A stretch of DNA of 64,000 bases, from the NCBI RefSeq assembly GCF_029227915.1, contig NC_079884.1, forward strand, positions 10,912,001-10,976,000. Reading direction: 5' to 3'. Position numbers and translations under genes: made by a program. Below, piece by piece: positions 12,449 to 24,649 of this stretch. Under the pieces are notes generated by a model. It had not been told where the DNA came from, ran no database searches, and saw only the letters and a list, made by a program, of their open reading frames with translations. The stretch comes from Hydractinia symbiolongicarpus. Its lineage: Eukaryota > Cnidaria > Hydrozoa > Anthoathecata > Hydractiniidae. Numbering within the stretch: the stretch's first letter is position 1; each line of letters begins with the position of its first letter.

Positions 12449-15400
12449 TAAAAACTCCAAGAAACCAGATTAAACTTTATATAGTAGTTCTTTTGAGTTT
12501 AGGGAATAGCTACCTAGTAGGTTAAATCTTGTTTCCAAGGTTTCACAGTTTTTTGTATTAAGACGGGCCTAAGTTGCTTATAAGTCTTGATGGAATAGAT
12601 TAGTAAGCCACCAGTTGCACCATTAGAAAGCTCTAATAAAGAGTAAATAAGTAAATTTTGGTCCGAAAAAGCCCAAAAACGGCCTATATTTCGCCTAGTA
12701 ACTCAAGTTAAGTTTAAATTCTACCGTTCATTTTTGAACTGAATATTTTCAAAGAGCTATTTGATAACATAAACTATGGTGTTTTCGCTTTATAAAATCT
12801 AACTAAGCAGACCAATAAAATCTTGTTGTTTATGATAAATAGCTTATATTATGTGTTTTACTTTGTCTCTTAAAAATACACAAACTTCCGATTTTTTGGT
12901 GCCCATTCCTCCCTGCGTTAAAAGTATGGTTTTTATTCTCTTTTTCTTGATTTATTGATTTTTTGTAGTTAGGTATATTATATTTGTAATTTGTAACGGA
13001 TTTTTTGTAATAATTTCATATATTCGTAAAAAAAGACCAAGTAAGAAAAGATTAAGTGCGCGTGCGCAATACAATTTTACTTTCAAATCTACCGCATTTC
13101 TTCTGTTAATCGAGCACCCTGCTTTTAGCGCCCATGTTATTTCGAGAGTGGTTTAATAACGTTGAAATTTAAAGAAGCAACGCCGGAGACCAAAGCATGA
13201 TCATTAGTAAAAGGTTGATGTGGTACACAGGGAACTTTACAACCTTGTTCCCAACACCCATTGCTTTTTAAAGATTGGCTCAAATTTCTCGCCCTAAATT
13301 CTCGTCGTTTCTCGTTGCCGTAACCTCAAATGATCCTCACAAGCGCTGACAAAGATTGGAACGATAATTTATAATAAAATTAATCCACGATCTTTAGACC
13401 AAGCCACTTAAATCCTTTTTTTCCATCGTTATTTCGTGTGCTCTTAGTAACACACAAGAGAAATTAACATATTCGCTATCGGTATAGAGTGATATAGTGA
13501 TTTTTATCTTAATATATTTTGGACATATCCGTTGCTAGGTAACTGGAAATTTTGATTTCTTGGGCGTCGTCAACAGAATGGGCAAGTAACTGTAACATTT
13601 ACATTAGAGGATCCATAAACTATGCTCATATGTGTGAGCAGTATTCGGTTTCGCTAAGCTTCACAGTCTATCCCAGTATGTCCTACAGGACCTTTTAATG
13701 CAAATTTAAAAGAAGCTTTTCATAAAAAGTATCAATATCTAACGTGCGACTTGACACGTCCCAACTGTCCAAATTTCATTAATTTCATATCTTTGTTTCC
13801 AACTAGCGATACGCTATCGTGGCATCTAAATTAAAAAAAGTATTTGTCTCTATTTTTTGATAAAAAAGATTGCAGATTGCCCACGTTGTAACACGCATTG
13901 CTCATTTCAAAAATACCAGAACACAAAAAAATAATTTAAACGCGGTGTAATCATTTTGCTATAATTTCATTCTGGTTATGTACTTATTACTGATAGCTAG
14001 CCGCAGTCAGAATAATTTGTAGAACTTTAAGTCCTATACTCATACTACGTATGTGATTATCACTTTCTAGACATTTTTTATTATCTTTGGTAAAACCCAG
14101 ACGTCTGGTTCCGTTGACCCTGAAAAGAGGAAAATTGGCGAGGCGCAAATCCGCTCTAGATTCTATTAATAATTAATATTGTGTTTTCTCTGACGGGAAT
14201 GTCTGGTAGATGATTTTAGGAGGCTCTGCAGCCATTATGTTTTTGTAAAAGTTGCACAATTTAAACGCATAGAGGGAAAGCTGAACTTTGAACCCTATAT
14301 ATTACAGGTAAAAAACTGTTCGTTTTAAGGTAGTTCGAATTAAAAAACGAGAACAAATAGCATTCCTCGCCGGCGAGTAATTTTTTGTCCTATGTGGAAT
14401 AGAAATTTGTCCAGTAAGATCCGTCCCGCTCCGCAATAATATCTATGGTGACTGCAGAAAGTCTGAAATCTTCTTGTGTTCGGGATAGGTGGTCGATGGG
14501 TTTCAAAGGAGTTTTAAGATACACTTAATTGTGGACATATGTTACTGATTTATGAGTGCCAAATAGATGACGATGAGTGGCGAAAAAATTTTAAAGCAAG
14601 TTAGAATTAAAAGCTAACAAAACTCCATCTAAGGAATTAAAACAGCTAACAATTGGAAAAAAATACTTTTTGCTTACAAACTCGTCCCCAGTGCCTTTTG
14701 TCTCTTTTTTTTTTACAGTAAAAAAAAGAGACAAAAGGCACTTGGAACGAGCTTGTTTTTGCTTAGTAACATCGGTAGTATATTGCAAGATACCGATTTG
14801 GGAACAGCATTTTTTTTAGATGAAAAAACGTATTTTTGGAGTGTGCATAGAAGTTATCCTCTGTTATTACATAAATTGTTTTTCTAATTAGCAAAATGCG
14901 GCCCAGCATGCAAATAATCTTCGTATTATTTAATTAATTCTGAAATTTTACCATTATTCAAGCAAATCAAAACATCATATGAAAAAAACCGGACTTCAAC
15001 TGCGTTTCCAGGCTCTTTTACCTGCAGCTGTTTTCTCAACAAAACAAAAAACAGCCTGGTGTACCATTAAAACATTAAATTTTTAATCACAAATTTTAAT
15101 CACTTTATTGTTATGTGAAACTTGCATGACCTTTAGCACAAAGAAAGTCTAAGAAATTATAAGTTATATACTGTTTTTTTGTGGATTTCCATCTCATGTT
15201 GCCCATAAAAAATACATTATTTCTTTGGTAGCTATTAGTTTCAAAGCCTCTCTCAAGTCCTTCTCCCCATTGGTGTTGTACGACCTGTGAACGTGTTTCC
15301 TGATTTAGCTTGTTAGTAAATACATTGTCTCTGATAAGCTATGCTTGATGTCAGATTTTCCTAACGTAGGCTTTATTACCGTAGTTAATAATACTTAAGG

Positions 15401-17706
15401 CGTACTTGAGGATTAAATATGTCTGACTAAATTTCCGTCTTATTATTACTTTCATCCAGTTGTTCAACCTTTTTTTCTAATTCTGTTGTTTTTATGACAA
15501 TTAGTTAACTGGCTTAATTCCAGAGAGTTTAAGTTTTAAATACGTAACCGACGAAATATTAACCGTGTCTATTAATGGAATTGACAATTTTGCAACACAA
15601 CCTGTTCACAACTTCTAATTCAGCCATATATAATCCCTTTTTATGCAGTTTGTAGACATTTTTGTTTATTTTTTCCCGGAATCAAGTGAATTTAACATAT
15701 AATACCATTTTTGGCCATCTTTCTTTTTAGTTCTATTCAGCGGAAAAAGTCATTTTTTCGACAGAATTATTATCAGAAAATTTGACTGGCACAGGGGCGC
15801 CAGGAAGGTCAGGGAGAATGATTTTGACTTGCTTTACCCAAGAGCAGTTAATAGAGGAGTTACTTAATGTAGGGTTTGTGCCAAATCTAAGCTTAATTAG
15901 AATTACCTGTGGGTAATTGGGGTATTTGACCTAAAATGGCCAAAATAGATATAGAACATGCTACCTATTAATTAAGTAAATTTCAAAATAAGAAAATTGA
16001 CCAAACTCGTTTCTAAGACAATCGGTCCAAACAATTGCGATGATGAACCTAAACCACAAAAACCCACGATAATCAATTTCTGGGAAAACTAACGTATTTA
16101 TTGCAACCAACCTCGACTCTTGTTCTTGCGGTGTTTTTCGATACAAATATGAAACACCCTCATTAAAATCCTTAACAAAAACGCTACAGGTTCAACGATT
16201 GAGTTTGTATTGTAAACAAAATAATTACATAAGTGATAGATTTGAATGTTTGCCATGATTAAACATTCAACTGCCCTAAACGCCCGGAACTTTTTTAGAT
16301 ACCTTTTAGAGCAGCGAGTAGCAAAGTTTCTCCCCCCTCGTTTTGTTGTGAATCTTTGTTGCTTTTTTCTCCTCCCACACACGCGTCTTTCCCACACTTA
16401 TCAACTGATTGATATGAGCAAAATATTAACTGATTCGAAATATCCAAGCAAATAACTTTTTTCTGTGATAAAATTAAAACAACATATTAGTATGCAAGTA
16501 GTATGTAGATGTGGAAAAAATAACAATGCTGCATTGCACTAACGTCATTTAACATCCATAAGGGGTTTTCCACGAAATATCCATTTTTTAAAACATTTTT
16601 GTTTTCTCATCCCCAACCCCTGACCCCAATTACTTTCTCCCCGCACCCCGTACATACCAGCCCCAGTGTATTCCGTAATTCGGGGTAAACATTTGTCGCG
16701 GAAGAGTATCCCAGTGTGATTGGATGAATATTAATGCAGAACAGATTGCTTCATGATTTCGTAAACGTTACTTTGTGCTTAGTGGTGAAATTTTTTTATT
16801 ATATTATTATTTTATTAATATTTTATAAGTTGCAGAAGCGTCAATATTCAACCTCTGCAATAATAGCTGTATTTTGTTTGAACTGTTAGCGGAATCATTA
16901 GCGTGTGTTAAGGATGCACGAATATGTATGAGGGGCGATAATCTGAGGAACGGAATAAGTACGACGCGTGGAAAGGTGGATTTTCCACGTGGTAACAACT
17001 TGTTCTTACATAATAATCCAGTATTTTTGGAGTTTTTATTTTGTCAAAATAATGTATAATCTGCCTTCACACGAGAGTGTTGGGGAAGTGTTTCGCCTAA
17101 ATAAGATTTTGAGTAAAAGTTTAAACCGCTTTAACGAGCTATTTTCGTCAGATGTGCTGTGAAAAAAACCCTTAAAATATTCATAAAAAATAAACGCGCA
17201 AAAATTATTGAAAAAACAAAGAGAATCAGTTATATGTTCACACTAAAAGAAACTTAATTCATGTAAAAGTAAAAACTTAACACCTAGAAGAAAAGATGTA
17301 TTGGTTTATGGATACCAAAATTTAACACAGGAAGTCAGACCTTGAAGAACAAGAAGGAAGATCAGGTTTTATTGGTTATTGAGAATAGCTTTGCTTTTTT
17401 TGATGTGTGCACTTAATTACAGAAACTTTTACGTATACAGCGAACCGAAGAGTAAGTTTTTCTATTGCTATGACTACCTAATAAGTTCGCAGGGGGTATA
17501 TTTTCATATTTGTGCGTGATCTCAATCACAAAGCGATTTCTTCTAAGATTAATTTATCTGCTTCGTTCTATATATAATATAATTTTTAGCTTTGTGTTTT
17601 TTTGAATTGAACAAAAAAACCATGTTGTCTATCATTGATTTCAATCTTCCTTCATTAGCATAGCATTGATAAAAAATATACATAAATTAAAAAAAAAACA
17701 GCCACC
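12449..17706. other. Long intergenic region with foldback repeat
   Basis: No gene recognised over 5.2 kb. It holds a nearly perfect inverted repeat at 14681-14750 (separate entry) and numerous AT-rich runs. Frames such as 16098-16397 (-) and 16246-16455 (+) are mutual shadows without splice support. Confidence 0.5.
14681..14750. repeat. Foldback element, CTCGTCCCCAG family
   Basis: The left arm CTCGTCCCCAGTGCCTTTTG continues into TCTC plus a T run. The right arm is an A run, then GAGACAAAAGGCAC and TTGGAACGAG. The inner arms (14691 on the left, ending 14741 on the right) are almost perfectly complementary around a loop of a few bases. Shorter or degenerate relatives of the same edge occur near 3395, 19010, 19400, 38930 and 39805. 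A MITE-like hairpin element. Confidence 0.7.
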
Positions 17707-17710
17707 ATGG
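17701..17710 (+). promoter_or_regulatory. Strong Kozak context of the GPCR start
   Basis: GCCACCATGG matches the optimal animal initiation context at every position. It fixes the start codon at 17707 and suggests efficient initiation. Confidence 0.75.
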
Positions 17711-18660
17711 ATAAATTCAAAATGGCAGTGTTTGCTGTTAGCATGGTTTTATTCACTGTTGTTGAAGTGTTGCATCTGATAGGGATTTATGTTTTAATAA
17801 AATATCCCAAAGTAATTTCTCCTAATCAAAGGGTCTACATGCTTAACTTAAGTTGCAGTGAAGTAATTTTAACAGTGGATCACTTTATTATGGAGATAAC
17901 AACGATTTGTTGTGACTCGGAAATGGATTCGACTTGGTATCACACGATGGTGTGTCTTCATTACTACTGTTTTTGGATCGTGAATTTATCCACCATGGTC
18001 GCATTGACCTTCGATCGGTTTGCTGAAGTTTATTTCAACATCAGATACAATATATATTTTACACCATTCAGGACAGTTCTTCTCGTCCTATCGATTTGGA
18101 TTTTCTCAATAGTGCTAGCCGTGATATTTTTATGTTTGAAGTTTCTGCAAAATTTTGATTATTTAGTTTTTTCGTATACATATATCTATCCCGTTACAGA
18201 CACTATAGTTGTGCTGCATGCGATAGTCGTATATTCGTATATTTACAAGAAATGCAGGGAGAATCGAAAGAAAAAGTTTAGAGAAGCAAGTTCATTAACT
18301 ATCGAAAACAACAACAACAACAACATCAACCTTAACAACGGCATAAAAAGCAATAGTGATCAAGGAAAGCAGAAAAAGAACAATAGCTTCTTTATTCCAT
18401 CATTAATCGTGGTCACTTTCATCATATTTGTCTACATACCAGATGCCACCTATTTCATATACATGAAATTTTTAAACACCTATCCTGAATGGCTTGCACT
18501 TGGAAGTATGATTTTTTACTCCTGTGGATTTGTGTCAGACGTTTCTATTTATTTGCTGTTGAATAGGAACATACGACGGAAAATGTTCGGACGAAACAAA
18601 ATACATCATTTTTCAGAGATGCACAAATCAAATTGTGCCACTATTATCAGAAACATCTAA
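17707..18660 (+). CDS. Class A-like G protein-coupled receptor, intronless
   Basis: One uninterrupted 317-codon frame. Seven hydrophobic segments lie at about residues 6-32, 43-66, 84-104, 122-146, 157-180, 228-251 and 263-286. Family marks: Cys83 at the top of TM3, DRF (103-105) in place of DRY, Trp131 in TM4, and Pro245 in TM6 within FVYIPDA. TM7 lacks NPxxY and has SDVSIYLL instead. Intracellular loop 3 is basic and holds a run of six Asn (201-206). The N terminus is very short, as in small-ligand receptors. The start is supported by GCCACCATGG, a near-ideal Kozak context. A single-exon receptor of this kind is common in lineage-expanded cnidarian receptor families; the ligand cannot be inferred. 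Plasma-membrane location is expected. Confidence 0.88.
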   Translation: MDKFKMAVFAVSMVLFTVVEVLHLIGIYVLIKYPKVISPNQRVYMLNLSCSEVILTVDHFIMEITTICCDSEMDSTWYHTMVCLHYYCFWIVNLSTMVALTFDRFAEVYFNIRYNIYFTPFRTVLLVLSIWIFSIVLAVIFLCLKFLQNFDYLVFSYTYIYPVTDTIVVLHAIVVYSYIYKKCRENRKKKFREASSLTIENNNNNNINLNNGIKSNSDQGKQKKNNSFFIPSLIVVTFIIFVYIPDATYFIYMKFLNTYPEWLALGSMIFYSCGFVSDVSIYLLLNRNIRRKMFGRNKIHHFSEMHKSNCATIIRNI

Positions 18661-18783
18661 ACCCTGCTTAAAAAAAAAGATAATTTTTAATTACGTTTTC
18701 TACCCAGTTAGGCTCCAGTAATAGTGGATCCTCTTCAGTCCTTCCATAGGAAAGAGGTTGGCAAACTTATAATGTTGTCCCTT

Positions 18784-18849
18784 CAACGAAACACCTATGA
18801 GTACGCCTCGATTGTTCAACGAAACACCTGCGACTACGCCTCGATTGTT
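18784..18849. repeat. 33-bp tandem duplication, two copies
   Basis: Two adjacent 33-bp units begin CAACGAAACACCT and end CGCCTCGATTGTT, with three internal differences. Recent local duplication. Confidence 0.85.
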
Positions 18850-20154
18850 CTTAATTAGCGTGCTGGTAATTTGGCATAATGAGAAGAATATGTGCAGAGT
18901 AAAAACTAGCTAACGAGAATTTTTTTATTACATCTAATAAATACAATAAATCGACCAACTTCGCCACCAGGAATTTTCTACAGGTCTCTGCTGTCCCATC
19001 AGCAGGTCATAAGAGACCCCGGGGACGAGAACTGCTCATTTAAAAAATGAAATATTTGCGAATGGGTTATATATTAGAAACAGTACAACCCTGGCATATT
19101 TTTAAAATAGATAATTTTTTAATAAAAAATCTGGCAAATCTGCTGGTTTGGTTTGCTCTTTCTTAATTTTAAATTGTACATATAGATTGGTAGCTAATAG
19201 CTTGTACGGAAATTGTTGATAAATATATTTTAATAACGACAAAGATCAGAAATATGAGAACTTTTTGAGCATTATATCAGTAGTTTCCCTCAACTTAGTA
19301 CACTCCTGGGATGGGACTTTGAGGTGGGTGGCAGGGGGAGTTTAGCAATGGGGTTGTCCAAAGTAAGGGGGAGTTTTTAGTGGCTTATGAGAAAGTTGCA
19401 ACCTCGTTCCCAGGGCATTTTGCCTTGTTGATAAGTTGACAGCGGCAAAAAGTCATTGTTGGCCACTCCGTAATTACGGCTCAGGGGCCACAAGACCCAG
19501 TGGACGAGGATGAGAAAGTTGGGCTATTTACGATAATTACAAGCTAGACCGAAAATACTTTTTCTTGAGGGCGACCTAAGGATCATAGCTAAGGCGCTTA
19601 AAAAAAATTTTAAAAACAGCTTGTCTAGTTTTCTTTCACCTTTATCGTTTCAAATTCTTAGAGAATGGGCGTAAATGAGCAGGTGTAGCCGGGAAACCCT
19701 CAACCCGCTATGCTTCTTTACACAAAAATATTTCGTGGAGCCTATTTTTACAATTGGGTTACAATTACTATTATATATTCCGGTTTTTATTTTTAAATAA
19801 CGTTTTATCCATCTACTTATGTTTTATCTGCATACCGCAATGCAATCAAACATTTAACATCAATCAGAAATAAAATTATTTTTAGAAGAAACAATAAAAT
19901 AAATTAAATCTTTGTGATTGTATGCGTACCTTAATGGAAATTAATTTTCGCGCGTTTTTGTTAATTTCTTGAAAATTATTATCTATGAAAATTATTGTAA
20001 AACTCCCTACTGACATATTTTTTCTAATTTACCTTGAACTACATGAAAAGTATATATTTCAACTCCAGCAGTCTGTATTTTATGACTTCTTCTACATAAA
20101 GGCCTTTAAAAAATAAATTAAAAAACAAAATGTCATAAAATCTTTTTTTTTTTG

Positions 20155-20240
20155 CAAGATTCGCGAAATTTAATTTTCGCGAAATATTAGGCCGTGATAT
20201 TTTTTTCCCAAAAATTAGTCCTCTTAAGGTACTCCAATCT
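20155..20240. repeat. TTCGCGAAA-type dispersed element
   Basis: Contains ATTCGCGAAATTTAATTTTC followed by GCGAAATATTAGG, an imperfect inverted repeat. The same core recurs near 21185, 42890, 47950-48060 and 60090-60200. Confidence 0.5.
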
Positions 20241-21344
20241 CGTCCCTAGAGATGTATAAATATTGACCAACATAACAATGCCTATTCTTAAGAAATTTGT
20301 AAACACAAATGATGTGAATTATTTTTTAAGATTTGTTACTGTCCCCTTCAGCTTTGCTTTATCCCCGCTCCCTGAGTTACATGAGAGCCTTTCCCCGAGT
20401 CGAGATGTTCATACAAATTTAGACTCAAGAAAAATGATACTGATCACATCAAGGAGGTTTCTCCTTGATTACATTCAGTGTAAACATTTTTATAAGAAAC
20501 TTTTGCTTTAATTAGAAAAAAACAAGGTTTTGATAACTGTGAAAGCTGAAGTCAACATATCACCTCCCCCTCTCCCTCGTTAACCAGCGTCAACTTTAGC
20601 ATAACACCCCCACCCCCCCTAACGCACGCCCCTTAACGGTTGACGTCATTTGTAAACAATTCCTTAAAAGATATGAAAGCATTTTAGCACAAATGATAGA
20701 ATTAAAATACTTCACTTTTGTGATAAATAATCTACATCAACAGAAGAAGAGCGTACGAAGAAATCATGTCAACTAATATTAAACACCACGTTCCGTCCGA
20801 TATATGCGACACAGTATAAATAGAAATAAAGAAATAGCCAAACAAAGGCAAAAGGAAATGAATAAGCTGATAAATTATTAAAGCCTGTTTTTTGATGTGC
20901 ACAACAACAGCTAATATCAAATTCACCTGTCGCTAGAAATTTTCGCATTCTTACTCAACTCTTCTGAAAAGAAAACTTTTTCCAACCAACGGCAACAAGA
21001 ACAACGACAAACAAACAAAAAATTCCACGTAAAACCAATATTTAAAAAAAATAAATTATTTCTTAGAATGTGCTGTGGAGGAAGAAAATGGGGAGTAAAG
21101 TAACACTATGAGCAAATTTATGCTATCTCAAGAAAACTAATTAGCGCGACTTTCACAAAATTTAGTCAGTTTTGCTAAAGTTTAGTAAATCGATATTCGC
21201 GAAACTTTATTTTCGCAATACTTGGATGTTTTTTGTTTGTTTTTTTGAAAACGATGTATGGCAAAATTTCCTTTTCATTTATCACTATATGACATAAGGT
21301 ACCTCCAAAATGGTGAATACACTTACACTGCACATTTCTGAAGT

Positions 21345-22118
21345 GACACTGCAGACTTTTTGACTGATGTTGCAGACTTTTTTAATGACACTGCAGGCTT
21401 TTTGAATGACACTACAGGCTTTTTGAATGACACTGCAGACTTTTTGACTGATGTTGCAGACTTTTTGAATGACACTGCAGACTTTCTGAATGACACTGCA
21501 GACTTTTTAAATGAGATTGCAGACTTTTTGAATGACACTGCAGACTTTTTGAATGATATTGCAGACTTTTTGAATGACACTGTATACTGTTTAAATGACA
21601 CTGCAGACTTTTTGAATGATACTGCAGGCTTTTTGAATGACACTACATACTGTTTAAATGACACTGCAAACTTTTTGAATGAGGCTACAGACTTTTTGAA
21701 TGATACTGCAGATTTTTTGAATGAGACTGCAGACTTTTTGAATGACACTGCATACTGTTTGAATGACAGGGTAGACTTTTTGAATGAGGCTGCAGACTTT
21801 TTGAATGATACTGCAAACATTTTGAATGACACTGCATACTGTTTGAATGACAGTGCAGACTTTTTGAATGACACTGCAGACTTTTTGAATGACACTGCAG
21901 ACTTTTTGAATGATACTGCAGACTTTTTGAATGACACTGCATACTGTTTGAATGACAGTGCAGACTTTTTGAATGAGGCTGCAGACTTTTTGAATGATAC
22001 TGCAGAGTTTTTGAATGACACTGCAGACTTTATGAATGATACTGCAGACTTTTTGAATGACACTGCAGACTTTTTGAATGATACTGCATACTGTTTGAAT
22101 GATTCTTCAGACTTTTGA
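21345..22118. repeat. 21-bp minisatellite, about 37 units
   Basis: Unit close to GACTTTTTGAATGACACTGC plus A, with a recurrent variant GCATACTGTTTGAATGACA. The unit is a multiple of three, so frames stay open: the + strand reads repeated DFLNDTA and the - strand reads repeated SAVSFKK. The minus frame has an ATG at 22165 and runs 280 codons. I see no splice sites, signal peptide or unique domain around it, so a tandem repeat is the safer call than a gene. Confidence 0.9.
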
Positions 22119-23504
22119 TGAAACCTATTGTTACTTTGGCAAAGGAAACAAAAGTGGTTTAGCATTTTTTTATTTTACAGAATAAGTTCTTGTGGATATT
22201 CAAAACATAATTGTGAGTGGCATAGGTTAAGCGAATAGTGCAGATAAACCATGTTGCAGATCCGGGTAGACACAAAAAATAATTTTCTCACAACTTTGTA
22301 TTTATACGGCATGAAATTTAGATTGAATATTTGGCAATGTGATGAAAAGCACATTACCACTTTCTCTGAGCTTTATGAATCATTTGATCCTAAACCTAGG
22401 ACACATTTTATCTATCTGACTTACTTTAATCCTGAGAATCACTTTTAATGTTTTCTTCACATGTATCTTGTCAAAAGTGATACACTGTTTTCCATGCAAC
22501 TACTGACACCAAAATGACTGAAGAGAATAATCGGTTTGAAATTATTCTATGAGATTTTGATAGAAATCTTTTATACTTTGTATATATATTTATATGTGTT
22601 TTTATTTTCTTACAAAAAAGAAGTTGTTGCATAGCGTAATATGATTATCCAACCTCTGAGGCGCATTTATTTCAAACCTAACATTTTTTTAGCGACAAAT
22701 TTGAAAAGTTATAAATCATAAAATTCCAAAAGTTTATCTTGCGAAATTTATAGATATATGAAGCTTAAGTAAGCCTCATGAAAAATTTTCTAATAAAAGT
22801 TCAAGTTCTTTTATAAAGAACTCTTACCCATGATGAATAACGTAAATCATGTAATTTCCCTTTTAAGTTTTGACTTTGGCCCAGCTAAAACTCTCAGCTT
22901 TGTCTTTTTATAGTTACTCCAGCTAGCTATAACAAATTAATATTCAAACTTGACCAATTTTACTTAGTTAACTAATAAATTAATAAATATATGTAGCTAT
23001 AGGGCAGCCAAGCTACCTGTTGAAAAAACACATCAAAGAACGTCAAAGTTATTCTCTTTTGTAAACATTCGCCGGTGGTATTTCTGTAAACGTACCAAAT
23101 TTTATGTGTACATTCTTGCACATGCAAGTGCAATCAAAGCGCCATGTACATGTATTCAAACAATTCACGCACGGCACCACACAACAAATAAACCGTGCTT
23201 TGCTATTTCCCGTAATCAATACCCAGATTTGGTTTATAGACTGTTTTGTCATATTGTTTAGCGCTGCGCAAAGGGAATAAGATTTACATCTTAGATTTTG
23301 TGCCTTAAATGAGAACTTTACGTGCACCAATTAAGATAATGACGATAAATCTAATGATGCAGTGAGGATAATGATAACATTAATACAAACTTGCGATTAT
23401 AACAAATCATATTAATAACCTAAGTTAAGTGTCTATCTTTATGCTTAAATTCGTCATTTATGCCTCGTTGTTCATTACTGCTTATTACCTACCTGCCACA
23501 TACA
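22119..23504. other. Intergenic between two minisatellites
   Basis: AT-rich, no gene supported. A cysteine-rich minus frame at 23049-23330 has no splice or domain support. Confidence 0.5.
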
Positions 23505-23966
23505 GCTTACTACCAAGTACCTGCTACCAAGTATCTACTATCTCTACTACCAAGTACCTGCTAGCAAGTGCCTGTTACCTACAGCCTACTACCAAATACC
23601 TACTACCGAATACCTACTACCAAGTACCTGCTACCAAGTACCTACTACCATATACCTACTACCAAATACTTGCTACCAAGTACCTGCTACCAAGTACCTG
23701 CTACCAAGTACCTGCTACCAAGTACCTACTACCAAGTACCTGCTACCAAGTACCTACTACCAAATACCTACTACCAAATACTTGCTACCAAGTACCTGCT
23801 ACCAAGTACCTGCTACCAAGTACCTACTACCAAGTACCACTACCAAGTACCTACTACCAAGTACCTGTTACCAAGTACCTAATACCAAGCACCTACTACC
23901 AAATACCTGCTACCTACTGCCTACTTACTACCAAGTACCTAATACCAAGACCCTACTACCAACCAT
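23505..23966. repeat. 14-bp minisatellite, about 33 units
   Basis: Unit CTACCAAGTACCTG/A with A/G and single-base variants. Because 14 is not a multiple of three, the same peptide (KYLLPSTCYQVPAT) appears in all three + frames; open frames here are repeat artefacts. Confidence 0.92.
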
Positions 23967-24649
23967 GCATTGACCATGCAAAGAATTCCTGGAATTTCGC
24001 ACAGAAAAAGCTTTAAGAAAATGGATAAAGTTACTAGAGATGACTTATGCGTTAAAATTAATTATATAGACTTTATCACATGACACCAATACACTTCAAG
24101 GATAAGACATAATTGAAAACAGATGAACATCGAATATTATTATACTTGGATATGTGATACACAAAAAATTATAAAAAAGATTATGTACGAATTGCACGAA
24201 AACGCAATACGCAATACCATTAAAAATATAATAAATAAGAACAAATAAATAATAGTTACTTAAAAAAAACCCGGTCAAAAAACAAACAGGAAAACTTCCA
24301 AATCCCTTTTCTCAAAAAAACTATGGTCAATAGTTTGCAATCCGTAACAAAACTAACCTGAAAAAAGGGTAATTTTAATCACTTTGTAGCGGAAAATTAC
24401 AGTTGATTAGATTTGCCACTGATCAAAAGCAGAATATTCGACCCAGACATTTCTTTCGTTGACAATCAAAATCTTTGATTGACAACAAATTGCAAATATA
24501 TATAACATAATTCGGGATATTTACAATTCCAATTAAGTTAAGTGCATAGGTAACATTTGGTCAACAACAAAAAGATACTTCAATATCAAGGTTTGACTGA
24601 ATATGATGAAGTGCAATGTGTTTGATATATGAGTGTATTCATCATGATT
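23967..24649. other. Downstream flank of the tandem-domain gene, no gene seen
   Basis: AT-rich sequence after the minisatellite and beyond the minus-strand stop at 24650. A minus-strand open frame at 24096-24278 has no support. Confidence 0.45.

Larger units (their letters stand above)
18661..21344. other. Intergenic with small repeats
   Basis: No gene recognised. It contains a 33-bp direct duplication at 18784-18849, CTCGTCCCC-type fragments at about 19010-19035 and 19405-19510, and a TTCGCGAAA-type element at about 20155-20240. A second TTCGCGAAA-type stretch lies near 21185-21225. Other sequence is AT-rich. Confidence 0.5.

Noticed and set aside
22251-22448. 65-codon + frame
   Set aside because: No splice or domain support; random in AT-rich DNA.
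23049-23330. Cysteine-rich 93-codon minus frame
   Set aside because: No signal peptide, no splice support and no recognised cysteine spacing.
21345-23966. CRISPR-like array
   Set aside because: Direct repeats are contiguous without unique spacers and the DNA is eukaryotic.
23429-24016. 195-residue Tyr/Pro-rich frame
   Set aside because: 14-bp minisatellite repeated in all frames.
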